The notes under the pieces are model-generated. The model saw nothing but the letters and a program-made list of their open reading frames with translations. It made no database searches and had not been told where the DNA came from. DNA of 64,000 bases from Cardiocondyla obscurior (taxonomy: Eukaryota; Arthropoda; Insecta; Hymenoptera; Formicidae): NCBI RefSeq assembly GCF_019399895.1, contig NC_091874.1, positions 3,412,501 to 3,476,500 on the forward strand, given 5' to 3'. Below are positions 1 to 10,765 of the stretch, in pieces; the first letter of the stretch is position 1, and every line of letters starts with the position of its first letter. Made by a program: the position numbers and the translations under genes.

Positions 1-268
1 GACACTTGCATTGAAATGACTCGAATTATTTTGGTTCACTGAGAAGTGACAATTGCGGGATACGTCTTTCAGCAAGTGCATCATTATCGGAAAAGGAGGA
101 TCAATGAAGGCGTTGCCTTTTTGAAAACTCGTTCCGTGTTCGCTGTCGTGGCTGTGAGAAGTGTCAAAAGATGTTTACACAAGACGTAATTTTAATTCAC
201 GATACTAGGCGAATAATACTTGAATAATATTATATAATATTTAAAGTCTAATAGTAATTTCAAGTATC
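1..268. other. Downstream flank of the RIIa-IQ gene, no gene seen
   Basis: Short AT-rich flank past the predicted poly(A) site of the minus-strand gene. No coding exon is recognisable. If the donor-like GTGTAAGT at the end of the last exon is used, another exon could lie beyond the window edge. Confidence 0.4.
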
Positions 269-274
269 TTTATT
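269..274 (-). terminator. Candidate poly(A) signal of the RIIa-IQ gene
   Basis: AATAAA on the minus strand, 25 bases past the predicted stop codon at 299-301. It supports 595-299 being the terminal exon. Confidence 0.5.
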
Positions 275-298
275 TCCTCTACGGTTTTTAATTTTTAC

Positions 299-3200
299 TT
301 ACACTGAATCACTTTCGTTAGCGCTAAATTTTTTCACATCAGGATTAGTTTCTTCTACATCTATCTCTGTATCCAAAGAATCGTTTGAAGTGACTGAATT
401 AGTCTTATTGCTTGTCATATCAAAAAGAAGTAACGGCACAGAATCGTGAAACTCGCCGGTATGTTGCAGTCGACCCGTCGCGAAGGCGTTCTCCAACGAT
501 AATGTCGTATTCCGCAGAGCTTCTTCTCGTCGAAGACGTCTAGCTTCTCGTAGGCTCGAAGACAAAGTATCCTGTGGTACTGTGAGACGATTACTCTAAA
601 AATTAATTCATAAAATTTAATTGTATTATGTCCTCCATTAATTAAAACAAGACAAATCAATTATCAATTATTTAATTACTGTTTGAAAGATAGCATGAGC
701 TGTTAAAGAAAAATAATCAGAGTAAATATTATTTATTCTGAGGCATAAACTGAGGCTTAAACTGTTTTATGAAAATGTTACAAAAACAACGTTTTGTAAG
801 ACCGTGAACGTCAATTCTGATTTAAGAAACAATTATTTTAAGGGACGAAAACTCGGGTCTATTTGCCAAACCGGTTACTGCCAAACCGTTTGTTGCAATC
901 ATGAAAGCGCTGACGTTTAACAGTGACCCGTTGCTTCCTCTTTTACGTAATAAACTTCCGACGGGCGTGGCGTGCAAAATATTACGTTCAGCTGTTCGAC
1001 TCGGCAAAACAGAGGAAAACTGATGGACTCAATTCTAACATAAGATCAATTTCAACACATTAAATATCCATGTGCAAAATCATCTTGTACTATTTACAAT
1101 ACGAAACTTTATTTTATATTTGATAATATCAATAATTATAGTTTTAAAGAGAATTCAAATTTAATTATTTATTAAAATTCTTCAAGGATATTATATTCAT
1201 TATAATTACCGTAACTGTATTTTGCGTCAATGGATCATTACTCGAATCAACTTCTAACTTCATATTTCCTCTTACATGTCGACGCGTTAAAAATCCTCGA
1301 ACACCTTCAAAAAATGATCTCGGTTACTCATCTGTTGACTTGCGTCATAAGTTTCTTAAAATAATATTGCCATTTCTAATCTCGACAAAATTAATGACAT
1401 TGCAATGCTATTTAAATTCGCGAACTTAACTTTTCTTATTCTCTCTTTGTTTTATTATATTATTTGCATAATAAAAGATAAAAAAAAGTCGATGCAAAAT
1501 ATACAAAATATATTGTTAACAAGGCATTAAAATATCCACGTAATTTTATTAAAATGCAACGGTTTACTTACAAGCTTGAATCTTTACGACTGCTGAATGA
1601 AAATCGTCTTTTTTCCGAGTAAGCGATTCGTCCGTAATAATTTCTGGTGTATCAGCAATAATTTTCATCTGCTCGTCTGTACTCGTATTAGAATCAGAAG
1701 CTTCGATTACCGTTTCCACAGTCGACGATTTCCTTTCCGTGGCCCAATATTGTAAATGAGAACGATTTTCCATTGATTGCTCCGATATTGCGCTTGTAAT
1801 TGGTCCGTGAACACTCGCAATCTTTGAAAAATTTTTTATTTTTTCTTCCTTCTCATTTTTTACATTTGTTTCCATCTGATTGTCAATGATAGATTCATTA
1901 TTTGATTTAGTCTTCTCGTGTTCGTTAATTGTTATCGATTCGTTCATTGAGTCTCTCTTAGATTCTTTTACGTTTGAAGACACATTTGTAATTTCTTTTT
2001 TTATTTCTACATTTTCTTCATCACTTTTATCTTGAATTTTTAATTTTTCTTGTTCGACTTCGTCTTGAATGTCCAATTTTTTTTGTTCAGATTCTTCATG
2101 CGTTTTTAATTCGTTTTCGCATTCCTCGTGTGTCTTTACTTTTACTTGGTCACTTTTTTCTTGCTTTTCTTGCTTTTCATCAACATTGAAATGGTCCGCA
2201 TTAATATCAGATTTATTTTGTGCAATTTTTCTTTCATCAATTGTCTCAAGTTTATTTTCTTCTAATAAATCATCTTGTTCTAATTGTGCTAAAGGTGCTA
2301 CTTGAGAATTTTCTATATGCGCTTTCTCTGTTACTTCAAGTTCATTTTTTTCAGTTACTTTATTTATTATCGCACTTTTTTTATCTTGACTGACATCCAG
2401 TATATTACCTGATAATTCGCTATTCGTTTCAATTTTTATTACATTGTTTATTTTGTGCAATGAATCTTTGTGATCGCTCTTTTCTCGTTCAACTAACATC
2501 GATTGCGTAGATGCTAACAAATGCTCATTAGATTTATCATCCACATTTAAACCGCTTTTTTCAGATTTGTCGTTATCTTTTTTTACGTCTGATTTATCAG
2601 CACAAAGATGCATGTCTTTATCCAACGAATCTATTAATTCTCTCGCAATTTCTTCTTCGCTTCCTAATTCCTCTGTCTCCTCTTTCTCCTGTAAAAGCGA
2701 ATCGATTTGTACAGCATCGTTCGATACTTTAATATTAATATTGTTCGCTTCATCTTCTAAATTAATTTCAGTAGACAACGGGTCTTTCTCCAACCATTCA
2801 TACTCCACGTGTTCTTCGTGATATAATTGTTCAGCCTCCGAAGTTTCTAAATGTAGTTCTCTTTCCATCGACTCTATAGTAGCAATTTCTTTTTCGTGTT
2901 CGACCAAAGCCAACTGATTCACCATTCTCTCATCCGATGTCAGTGGCTCAATTAAAGATATTGTAGCATCGCTCTCTCTAAGACTGCCGTTGTCCTCTTT
3001 CTCCGTTCCGTTTGCCGTCAGCTTAAAAGATGATACCGTATTATCCTGGAGCGAATCTAGATTTAGTTCCGGTACTACCGGTCTGTCCAGACTCGGACTT
3101 TCGATCGATCGATTGCTCACGGTGCTCTCTTTTACATCGCTCGACGTGGTCGTATGAGTGTCCTGCGTACTTCCGCTTTCTTCTGACGAATTTTCCAACG

Positions 3201-6200
3201 CGCTTTTGAATTGCACTGCAACGTCTGCTTTTTCTTCATTTATCGAAGCAGTATCAAGCGTTAAATTTTTAATATCAGATAAGGATTCGTCCCCGAAGAC
3301 GTCAGAAGAATGAATCTTAAAATCTTTCGATCCAGTTGTCTTTACATCTGTTTCTTCAATCTCCTCATGCTCCACGATGTCTTCCAGTATCGCAGCCTTA
3401 TTAATTTCTTCTTCTTTTACAATCTCTACCTCAGTATTCTCTTGACAGACCTCTGTTTTTTTTTGTTCACTATATTCTTTCTCTTCTTCTTCTTCACCCT
3501 CTTCTTTAATTCTGTCCAAGTCTTGATGAACAATTATTATTTCCTGGTTCGTTTTCATTCCTTTCACACCGCGCATTAAATCGGTATCGGCGGCAGCTTC
3601 CAGTTTAACATATTCTCCGAACATTTCCATGCCGTATCCATGCCGATCCTTTTCCTGTTTTTCGTCCTTCGAAATTTCTTTAGTCGTATCAAAGTGTGTA
3701 AGTAACTTCTCTCTTTGATTTATCGATTCTAATTGAATATCTCTGTCTTCTAAAAAAACGGGAGAGGAGCACGATCTATCAGGAATAATTACGGTAGTCA
3801 CAGAATCGGGAATCTCGCAGGGAGAACCTTCGCTGAGAACATAAGAATACGGGACCTCTAAAGAAAGCGGTGTCGTCAACGGTAACTTGTCGCCCTCGCG
3901 TTTTTTTCGCGCTTTCGTTTTATCACTCTCGTCTGGATGGTTTGTTATCGAATATTCGGTATTGGTCGCGGTATTTTCGGAAGCATTTTTAGAAGACTCG
4001 TCTATTTTATTTTTAGTTTCCTGTTTTGATGTCGTTGCATCATCGTTTGTTTCAACTGTTTCAGTATCTTGACATTTTTTACTTTGTGATTTTGAATTTA
4101 TAGATTGCACATTATCGACATGAACTTTGATTGCTAATTCTTCTACACCGTTTGACAATTTTTCATTAATCGATTTTTCAGTTTTATTCATCAATCTTTC
4201 ATCTTGCGTTTTTATCATTTTTTCTGCAGTACTTGTTATTGTCTCCGTTTGATTAATTACTTTTTTTATTCCGTTTTTTGATGCGCTTACTTTGGCTTTT
4301 AATTCCTCTGCTTCATTCTCGGATTTTTTAATTTTATTCGTTGATGTTTCTAATTTAATATGTGAAAAGTCTGTTTTATCAATCAATTCTTTTTTTTCGT
4401 TCTTTACTTTTTCTATTTTATTTATTAATTTTTCTTCCTTATTTGAATTTTCGGTTTTATCAAATATTTCTATTGCATCTTTCGTCTCTTCTATATTATC
4501 TATCGATTTTTTTTTCTTATCGTGACTATTTTTTCTTACCTCGTCGTCTTTATTTATCGGTATTTTTCTCGCGTCTGTCGACTTTCGTATCTCACTTATG
4601 GTCTCTTCCTCCTCATTAGTTGGCTCTCTTGCTTCATTTATCTTCCCGTCAATCACCGACTTTTCCGCTTGGCTCGTTATTTCGCCAACGTCACACGTCC
4701 CGACCTGTTGGCAACCTAACGCTTTCTCAATATTTCGTTCGGCCATCTCGATCTCGATCAATTTATCTTTCAGTCTATCGAACGTATTCTCTTGCATCAT
4801 ATTACCATCTTGAAGCTGGACTTCGTCTCTATCACGTACCAACGAATCTGATACGTTCGCCACATCCGGTGTAACGTTCAAACTGTCTCTGAAGACTTCC
4901 TCCGATCTTCTTCCTTCTTCCAATTCCTCCAGTTCCTCAAACTCCTCGAGACTTCCCCGTTTCATCGCATCTTCTCGGAAAACACCATCTGCATTTTTAT
5001 TTTTTATATGTTCTTCTTCATTAATAATCTTAGCATCCAATGTTAGATCCTGGCGATCACTGCCTGAATCCTGCGCTGCATCTATAATTGCGTCTTCATT
5101 TTCAGGAAGAACCGCTATGTCTTCTATATCACTCGTAATATCGTGCATTGTCGAAGCTTCCTCCGCATCTTTCGAGACATCCTGCGGTTTTTTAGTGGAA
5201 TGATTACCGTTGTTGGACGCTGTCGACAGAACCGGCAATGATAATTCGTCTTTCTTTTTCGTTGATTTCGGAGCTTCCGGTGAAATAGGAGGCAGCGTTA
5301 TATTGTCTGAACCGTTCTTTGTAGAGCTTCTGGAGGTTCTAGAGGACGGCGGTCTTACAACCGGCAAAGAAACGACGTTCGGATAATCAGAGATCTCCGA
5401 TTCTAATTGATCGCTTTCGGCGGGAAGCTCGCTTTTGCCGGCACTACCCAACTCGGTTGACTTTGAGATGCCTTCCAGGATGCTCTGCGTGGCAGTTAAT
5501 CTCGCTTCCAAGGTGTCACGCGTTGCATCGGACTCGTACTCTAATTTATTACTGCTCTTCGAATTGTCGTCGATTTGATCGGCGACGTCCAAGTCTCCAT
5601 TCTCGCACCTTCTCGATTTTTTGCCTGATCCCGCGCTTCGCCGCCTTAATTTTTTCTCTTCTTTCTCGACGTTTTCACATTTTCTGAGGAAACTATCCAC
5701 CTCCTTCTGCTCCGTGATATCGATTTTTCGTTCCAGCTCATTACCACTTTTTCCTCTTCTGTTTTCCCCTTTATCGCCGTGTTTTTTTTCTTTTTGAACA
5801 TATCGATAAAACGATTCTCCGTTCCAGCTGAGATCGACCGATCTCGAACGCTTTTCACGCGGTAGTCCGATCTCCTTTAATTTTTCTTTAATAATTGGTG
5901 CCGCGCGATCGATTACTTCCTGCACCTGCTCCACGTACGTAGGTGATCGTAAGACCTCCAGGCTCGCGGTACTCGCAAACTTACGTAATACATATGCTCT
6001 AATGCGATCCATGCTAAGCGCTCTCGACGATACTTTCCTCTCGAAGGAATGTTCGGAGAGCCGCGTTTCCGATCTTCTTTCCGTACTTCCAGTCCGAGTA
6101 ATTGCTTCGTGATTCGCACCGTCATTTCTGACGCACGATCTCGAATAGCTGATAATGAAAAAAAATATATTTAGATTTTTTTATCTATATAAAATTTGCT

Positions 6201-7098
6201 AAAGTTGTTATTAAAATTATTATAATAATTAAATAATTATAAGTAATTAGAAAAAAGATATTACACAAAATAAATTGTTATACCCATTTTTAAGTTCTGT
6301 CTTGGCGACTTCTCGTTCAGTTTCGGTCTCGGACTCGGTTTCAATTCGGCGAACCTTCTTCAGAGGTCTCCGCGCGGAAGTTCTACTTGAGCTCGTCGTC
6401 GTTGTGGCACGTTCAGTTTCCTCTTTAGAATCCTTCTTAAGAACCTTCGTTCTCGATCGCCTATCTCCTCGAATCCCTTTCTCAATACTATCGGTCGCTT
6501 TGGACTTTTCGCCGCTCAGCTTATTTTTTCTAAGCTCTTGTTTGATATCCTTGGTCTGAATATTTTTGCCAGGAAGAGCGGTCATCTGCGAGATAATCCT
6601 CGTCGCGCGAGCGTCCGACGTTACTCCGTTTTCCTTCGATTTCTTTGCGACTTTCTTCGTGGTTGCACGAGTTTTTGAGCACGTTTGTTTTGACGCTTTC
6701 CAATTTTCTCTATCGGTAGAAACGTCTTCCTGACTCTCCTCCACATCGACGGGCATCTGTTCATGCCGTTCAAAGATCTCGATTTCTTTCTCCAAGGACC
6801 AGCCGGCGTCTGAAGCCTTTCGAGTTTCTTTGGTGGGCCACAAATTAAAATCGCGACTGAATTCATGGTCGAATTCGCGATCGCTGTATTCCTCGGCATG
6901 ATACTCCTCTCGTAGCTTTAGCAGCTTTTCGAAATGCCGGGCTGCAAAAATGTATATGTCCTCAGGTCGATGACGCAGAACTTCCCTCGCGAGACCTTCG
7001 ACCACGGTTGCAAGACCGTGGGGGACTCGTGGGGCGATGAGATATCCTGTGCCAGGACGCAGGTTGGAACGATCGATCGAAGGGGTCGGACTCAACAT
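299..7098 (-). CDS. RIIa-domain and IQ-motif long acidic protein (SP17/CABYR-like)
   Basis: Five exons in consistent phase: 7098-6284, 6148-1572, 1304-1210, 1019-879 (tentative) and 595-299, about 1974 aa. Residues about 23-63 form an RIIa dimerisation/docking domain (VPHGLATVVEGLAREVLR followed by RPEDIYIFAARHFEKLL), the fold that binds AKAP helices. An IQ calmodulin-binding motif (IQACVRGFLTRR, about 1795-1806) is built across the exon 2/3 splice, which strongly supports that junction. RIIa plus IQ is the layout of SP17 and CABYR, proteins of sperm flagella and cilia. Between them lie about 1,500 residues of Lys/Glu/Asp/Ser-rich, probably disordered or coiled-coil sequence, encoded almost entirely by one 4.6-kb exon. 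An ordered-looking Leu/Pro/Val stretch near residues 1020-1070 interrupts it. SP17 itself is only about 150 aa, so the middle is a large expansion. The start is the first ATG before the RIIa domain. Ciliary localisation is inference; orthology to a named gene is not established. Confidence 0.8.
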
Positions 7099-7804
7099 CG
7101 TGCCACTTTGCTATATCTCATATTGCTTCTGCTTATACTTCATCTATACGTAGAATTTACTATCGACAGCATTCCTTTTAATGTGACGTATCACATCGAC
7201 GTATCGCCGAAATTTTTCGTTTTTTTTTTAAACAACTCCTTCGTGATAATTTTTGTATGTATCTGCGTTCTAGATATTTAACATAGAAAAATCAAGATTA
7301 ATTTGAAGCCTATGTAATTTTTTAGAACAGCTTTTAAACAACTTCTAATTTTAAATACAATTTTTTAGTCGTATAAATATATATTTGATCCAAAGCAAAA
7401 TCGAGAGCTGTACAATTTGACTACGCTTTGCATTTACTTGCTACTTTTGTGGTTGAAATATATTCTACATATCTTAGGACTAAACTAAGTGCAAAAAAAA
7501 CAGTACATAATTGCAAGGAAAATATTAAAGTCAGTTGAAATGTACGTTTCTTTTTGCAGAAATTATTATAGTGAGTTATATTATGTGGTGCGTGTAAAGG
7601 TGCGAGGTTCATCACGCGAGTCAATAGTGCTCGTATAATTCCATATACCTGTTAAAATGCGAGAACATAAATTGCAGCGTTATCGTAAAGTGATATCGCT
7701 TCTTTCGCACGTTCTAGAGACCGGGTCTATCTGCCGCAGAAGAGAACAAAACAGGAGAGTTGCCACCACCGAGCAAGTGCATCTCCGTGGCACAACTGAA
7801 TCAC

Positions 7805-7831
7805 CGACCACCAGCCTTGGCGCGGTGGTCG
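7805..7831. repeat. Short perfect inverted repeat
   Basis: CGACCACC at 7805-7812 is mirrored by GGTGGTCG at 7824-7831 across an 11-base loop. It lies in the presumed upstream region of the RIIa-IQ gene. It could be a paired transcription-factor site or chance. Confidence 0.45.
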
Positions 7832-7867
7832 ATGTTATCCATTGATTAGTTTGCCCTGACATACGGC

Positions 7868-7873
7868 CACGTG
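7868..7873. promoter_or_regulatory. Palindromic E-box CACGTG
   Basis: GGCCACGTGAC context, the core bound by bHLH-ZIP factors of the USF/MITF/Myc/cycle type. It is about 770 bases upstream of the RIIa-IQ start codon. Function is not shown; a six-base palindrome can occur by chance. Confidence 0.3.
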
Positions 7874-8467
7874 ACTACACCGCAAAATTATACGTCGTTT
7901 AGAATATGGAACCAAGCCAAAGCAAATGGAATAATAATATAATTCACGTGAACACAGTATTCGGTCTCTCTCCGGCTTTTCGTGACGGACCTACGAAATA
8001 ATATAGTTCGGTTACAATCGATCGTCTGTTGTGCGGTAAGACATATCGAATATTTAATAATGCAAAGTCGCGACAGTGCTTATATAAATTTTATACAGTT
8101 CGGAGACATCATCTATCGTTAATTTCAGGGGTAATTTGCAAAAATATTAAATGTATCGAAAACTGTATCAATATTTAACAGAAATATTTAATTAATAACG
8201 CGCCTGAAAGATATTTAAATAGATTTCAATTTTCTTGAAAAATTGAAAATAAAAATCGACAAAAAAAAAATGTTTCCATTAAAGATTAATTTAAAAAAAA
8301 AATTATATCTCCTATATCGAATTATAACGATATATTTTACCCTATTTTAGAATATATGTGCGTTATATTAAAAAAATTAATATAATTAACTTATTTTAAA
8401 TCGTTGTATGAAAAGAATAAAAGTCAATTTCTTCTTCGTTAGATAAAAAATATTTTTACACTCTTCT

Positions 8468-8473
8468 CTTTAT
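8468..8473 (-). terminator. AATAAA overlapping the DPH5 stop codon
   Basis: The last codons read ATG ATA CAA TAA AG, so AATAAA overlaps the stop codon. I see no second AATAAA on this strand in the next roughly 100 bases, so the 3' UTR may be extremely short or use a variant signal. Confidence 0.35.
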
Positions 8474-9629
8474 TGTATCATTTCTTTAAATTGATTCTTG
8501 TTCAAGGCATATTGTGCTAAAAATTCCAGTTCAAGGGGATGAAGTTTTTCTGCTGGTATGACGAGGCAGTGTAGTGGCGATCCCAAATCCACATGCGTCA
8601 TATTCTGCAAGGAACATGCAACTATATGCTGATCCTCACAGCCTACTCGTGCCAAACCCACCGCCAAACTTTGTTGCGTGAATGCTGTGCGTGAATTAAA
8701 TGTTTACATGTTTACAAAAATTAAAAAATATACTTATCTAATTTATGATTATTTTACAACCATTTCATTGGAATACATTTAGAAATATTTGCCACTGACC
8801 TAAATTCTTATGGCCATTCTGAATCTTGTTGTCAAGTATAGCTATCAATTGACTAGCTGCCTCATTAACATTCATGAATCTTGGAGGCATATATTCCTTC
8901 TTTTTCTTTATGATACTTTCTAATGTAGGTTCCTTAACTTTAATGTCTAAGAGACAAAGTGTGTGCAGTCCTCTTTGTCTATTAGAAGCTATCTTCTCAT
9001 AAAAGCTGTCTGGCCTCCATGTATCAGTCCAGTATGGAATTGATACAATTTCTCCATATGAGTACAATTGCAAGCCACAGCAACCAACTGCAGTAAGTAT
9101 TGATGAATTATGTATAACTTTTACCTAATAAAAAAAAAAGAAATCTTTTTATTCTTACGAAAATATATGAAAAAATAATTAATAAATTAGGCTATCATTC
9201 TATATATCTACCTGTATATCTTTTTCCTTTGCACGCAAAACCAAATCTGTATGCGTTGTAGCTCCAAAAGGATCCCCAACAACTAAGAAAGCAACGTTTT
9301 CGTTTTCTCTTTTTGGCAGTATCTCATCTGCATTATTTTCCACCAGCTCACGATCAGCTGCGATCAAGGAACGTCCATAGAACTCTTCCTAGCGAGACAC
9401 ATAGAATAGCATCTATTTTAAAATTAAAACTACTTAAAATTTTTATATAAAAATAAATAAAATTGTCATCTGCAATGTTCTTTTAGATACCAACCAAGGA
9501 TTCTTGCTGTACCGTCAAGACAGAGGTGTACGACTCCAAATACACCCGATCGCAATTCCTAATAATCTCAAGTCCTTTGACAGTAACATCCTTCGCATCG
9601 CCTAGACCTAATCCTATCACGTAAAACAT
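8470..9629 (-). CDS. DPH5: Diphthine methyl ester synthase (DPH5)
   Basis: S-adenosylmethionine-dependent tetramethylation step of diphthamide synthesis on elongation factor 2, in the cytosol. Exons 9629-9495, 9388-9212, about 9126-8800 and 8684-8470, about 284 aa, the usual family length. Seen motifs: N-terminal MFYVIGLGLGDAKDVTVKGL, VAFLVVGDPFGATTHTDLVL (SAM-binding core), GCCGLQLYSYGE, WTDTWRPDSFYEKI, LHTLCLLDIKVKEP and C-terminal VGLARVG with LGSPLHCLVIP. These are hallmarks of tetrapyrrole-methylase-fold DPH5. Exon 1 ends at a non-consensus donor (GTTGGT), chosen because it restores the conserved ESLEEFYGR. The exon 2/exon 3 junction does not keep frame: exon 2 ends in phase 0 (GAT ATA CAG) while exon 3 needs one more base before GT-AAA-AAA-GTT. 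This is either a base error in the A-run at 9119-9124 or unusual splicing; the strong conservation elsewhere argues for a living gene. Head-to-head with EMRE. Confidence 0.93.
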
Positions 9630-10185
9630 GACTCTCGCTCAGAGTTGGCGTCCACTTTTGTCATCCGCTTTTCTGCAAAATATACATACATGTATCAGGT
9701 TCCATACCACGTTGCCGGAGGGCTGCGGAGTGCGGAAAACGGAGCACGCAAGAGCTCATTGGCGTTCGTTGAGCGGTTATGTTCGCTGAACGCACCCAAT
9801 GTAAGCAGCAACCGGCTGATAAAATCCCTATCGCTATCATTTTTGCATATGTATGTATGCATGTACAACAAAAAAGAAAGAAAGATTATTTTATTTACTA
9901 ATTTTTTTTAATAATCCAGACATCGATGCTTTAATTAATGCGGAAGTTCATTCAAGTTGTTAATATTATTAGTGGTTAGAAAAAAACTCACGGAAAGCGT
10001 TCAAGGGACGTTCAGATTCCTTCCGGAACAACACTGATAATGAGTACCGAGTACTGTGCTACATATAGCTCTTTCGTCAGGTGTTAAATCTTGTTGGATA
10101 GTGGATATTACCGGTTCGCAAAATCCGAAAAAGACGTGCGCGATTGACTGTCACAGGGAGAGAAAGAGCCTCCTGCGAAAAAAGG
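9630..10185. promoter_or_regulatory. Shared upstream interval of DPH5 and EMRE (head-to-head)
   Basis: The start codons of DPH5 (minus) and EMRE (plus) are 556 bp apart with no other gene between, so transcription probably diverges from here. The interval is GC-richer than the flanking introns and contains a 53-bp copy (9748-9800) of a repeat that also occurs between fliI and RPABC4. TATA boxes or initiators cannot be assigned with confidence. Confidence 0.55.
9748..9800 (+). repeat. Partial copy of a dispersed short repeat (family member A)
   Basis: Begins GCAAGAGCTCA and ends GTTCGCTGAACGCACCCAAT. Positions 18698-18750 have exactly the same length (53), an identical first 11 bases and 19 of 20 matching last bases, with a diverged centre. 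Two distant copies sharing both ends and length indicate a mobile or mobilised short repeat, not chance. Confidence 0.7.
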
Positions 10186-10464
10186 ATGTTGTTGCACAAA
10201 GTGATGCCGTTGTTTCACGGAGGGACTATTCTTAAGAGGACGAACGCGATATCTAAGCCGTGTCTCCGGTCGTCGATCACCTCACCGTCCGGAGCGATTC
10301 TACCTGAGCCGAAGAGGACACCGTTTAGTTTTCTGGGTGTTGTCAGCAGCGTGATATTCGGCCTATTGGTTGGCGCCACGATTAGCAAGAACGTGGCTAA
10401 CTTCCTGGAGGAGAACGATCTCTTTGTGCCCTCTGACGACGACGACGACGACGATGACGACTAG
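10186..10464 (+). CDS. SMDT1: Essential MCU regulator (EMRE), mitochondrial
   Basis: Single-pass inner-membrane subunit that joins the MCU calcium channel to its MICU1 gatekeeper; needed for uniporter activity in animals. 92 aa from the ATG at 10186, matching the family's 90-107 aa. The N-terminus is basic and Ser/Thr-rich with almost no acidic residues, as expected of a mitochondrial presequence. Then come SGAILPEPKRTPF (the conserved GAILPxP region that contacts MCU), a transmembrane helix with the GLLVGATISKN motif, VANFLEENDLFVPS, and a C-terminal run of nine Asp encoded by an almost pure GAC array. The acidic tail binds MICU1 in characterised orthologues. The frame is open upstream to 10144, but 10186 is the first ATG in it. 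Intronless here. Divergent from DPH5, another housekeeping gene. Confidence 0.95.
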   Translation: MLLHKVMPLFHGGTILKRTNAISKPCLRSSITSPSGAILPEPKRTPFSFLGVVSSVIFGLLVGATISKNVANFLEENDLFVPSDDDDDDDDD

Positions 10465-10554
10465 CGATCAGCTGGTTTCATCCCGTTGTGATTGTTGAGA
10501 ATATTCAAACAGTTAGACGTGCTCTTAATACTAATTAAAGGTAATTTTTTGTAT

Positions 10555-10708
10555 AGCTGGCCACACACACTTTCCGTAATAGTAATAGTAAGGCTTTCGA
10601 CCGATGCGTTGCTTGATTTAGCCGTCCGTAATCACGGCCGTAAAAATCAAGCAACGCAATTAATCGAAAGCCTTACTGTTACTGTACGGAAAGTGTGTGT
10701 GGCGAGCT
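10555..10708. repeat. Near-perfect long hairpin (MITE-like or hairpin RNA)
   Basis: Two arms of about 65-70 bp are reverse complements with few mismatches. Left arm: AGCTGGCCACACACACTTTC, then TAAGGCTTTCGA, then TGCGTTGCTTGATTT. Right arm: AAATCAAGCAACGCA, then TCGAAAGCCTTA, then GGAAAGTGTGTGTGG and CGAGCT. The centre is TCACGGCCGT-like. No coding capacity. This is the form of a small foldback transposon; flanking TA dinucleotides fit a Tc1/mariner-type TA target, but no clean duplication is seen. It lies between the EMRE stop and its first poly(A) signal, so it may be transcribed as part of the 3' UTR. Confidence 0.85.
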
Positions 10709-10759
10709 TACGTTCGGAAACGCACATATTACAAAATATATACTTAAATATTTGTGTAT

Positions 10760-10765
10760 AATAAA
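10760..10765 (+). terminator. Candidate EMRE poly(A) signal
   Basis: First AATAAA on the plus strand after the EMRE stop codon, about 295 bases downstream and just past the long hairpin. A further AATAAA occurs near 11,120. Confidence 0.45.

Larger units (their letters stand above)
7099..8467. other. Intergenic: upstream of the RIIa-IQ gene, downstream of DPH5
   Basis: The minus-strand promoter of the RIIa-IQ gene should lie here. The half near 7600-8050 is mixed in composition and contains a palindromic E-box and a short hairpin. About 8050-8460 is very AT-rich and holds nothing recognisable. The small plus-strand frame at 7657-7845 resembles no family. Confidence 0.5.

Noticed and set aside
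2069..4874. Several plus-strand Ser/Phe/Leu-rich frames
   Set aside because: Antisense of the Lys/Glu-rich exon of the RIIa-IQ gene; composition is the mirror of that sequence.
7657..7845. 62-codon plus-strand frame upstream of the RIIa-IQ gene
   Set aside because: Overlapped by an equally long antisense frame and by the E-box region; no family.
10144..10185. Upstream extension of the EMRE frame
   Set aside because: No ATG before 10186 in this frame; family length fits the start at 10186.
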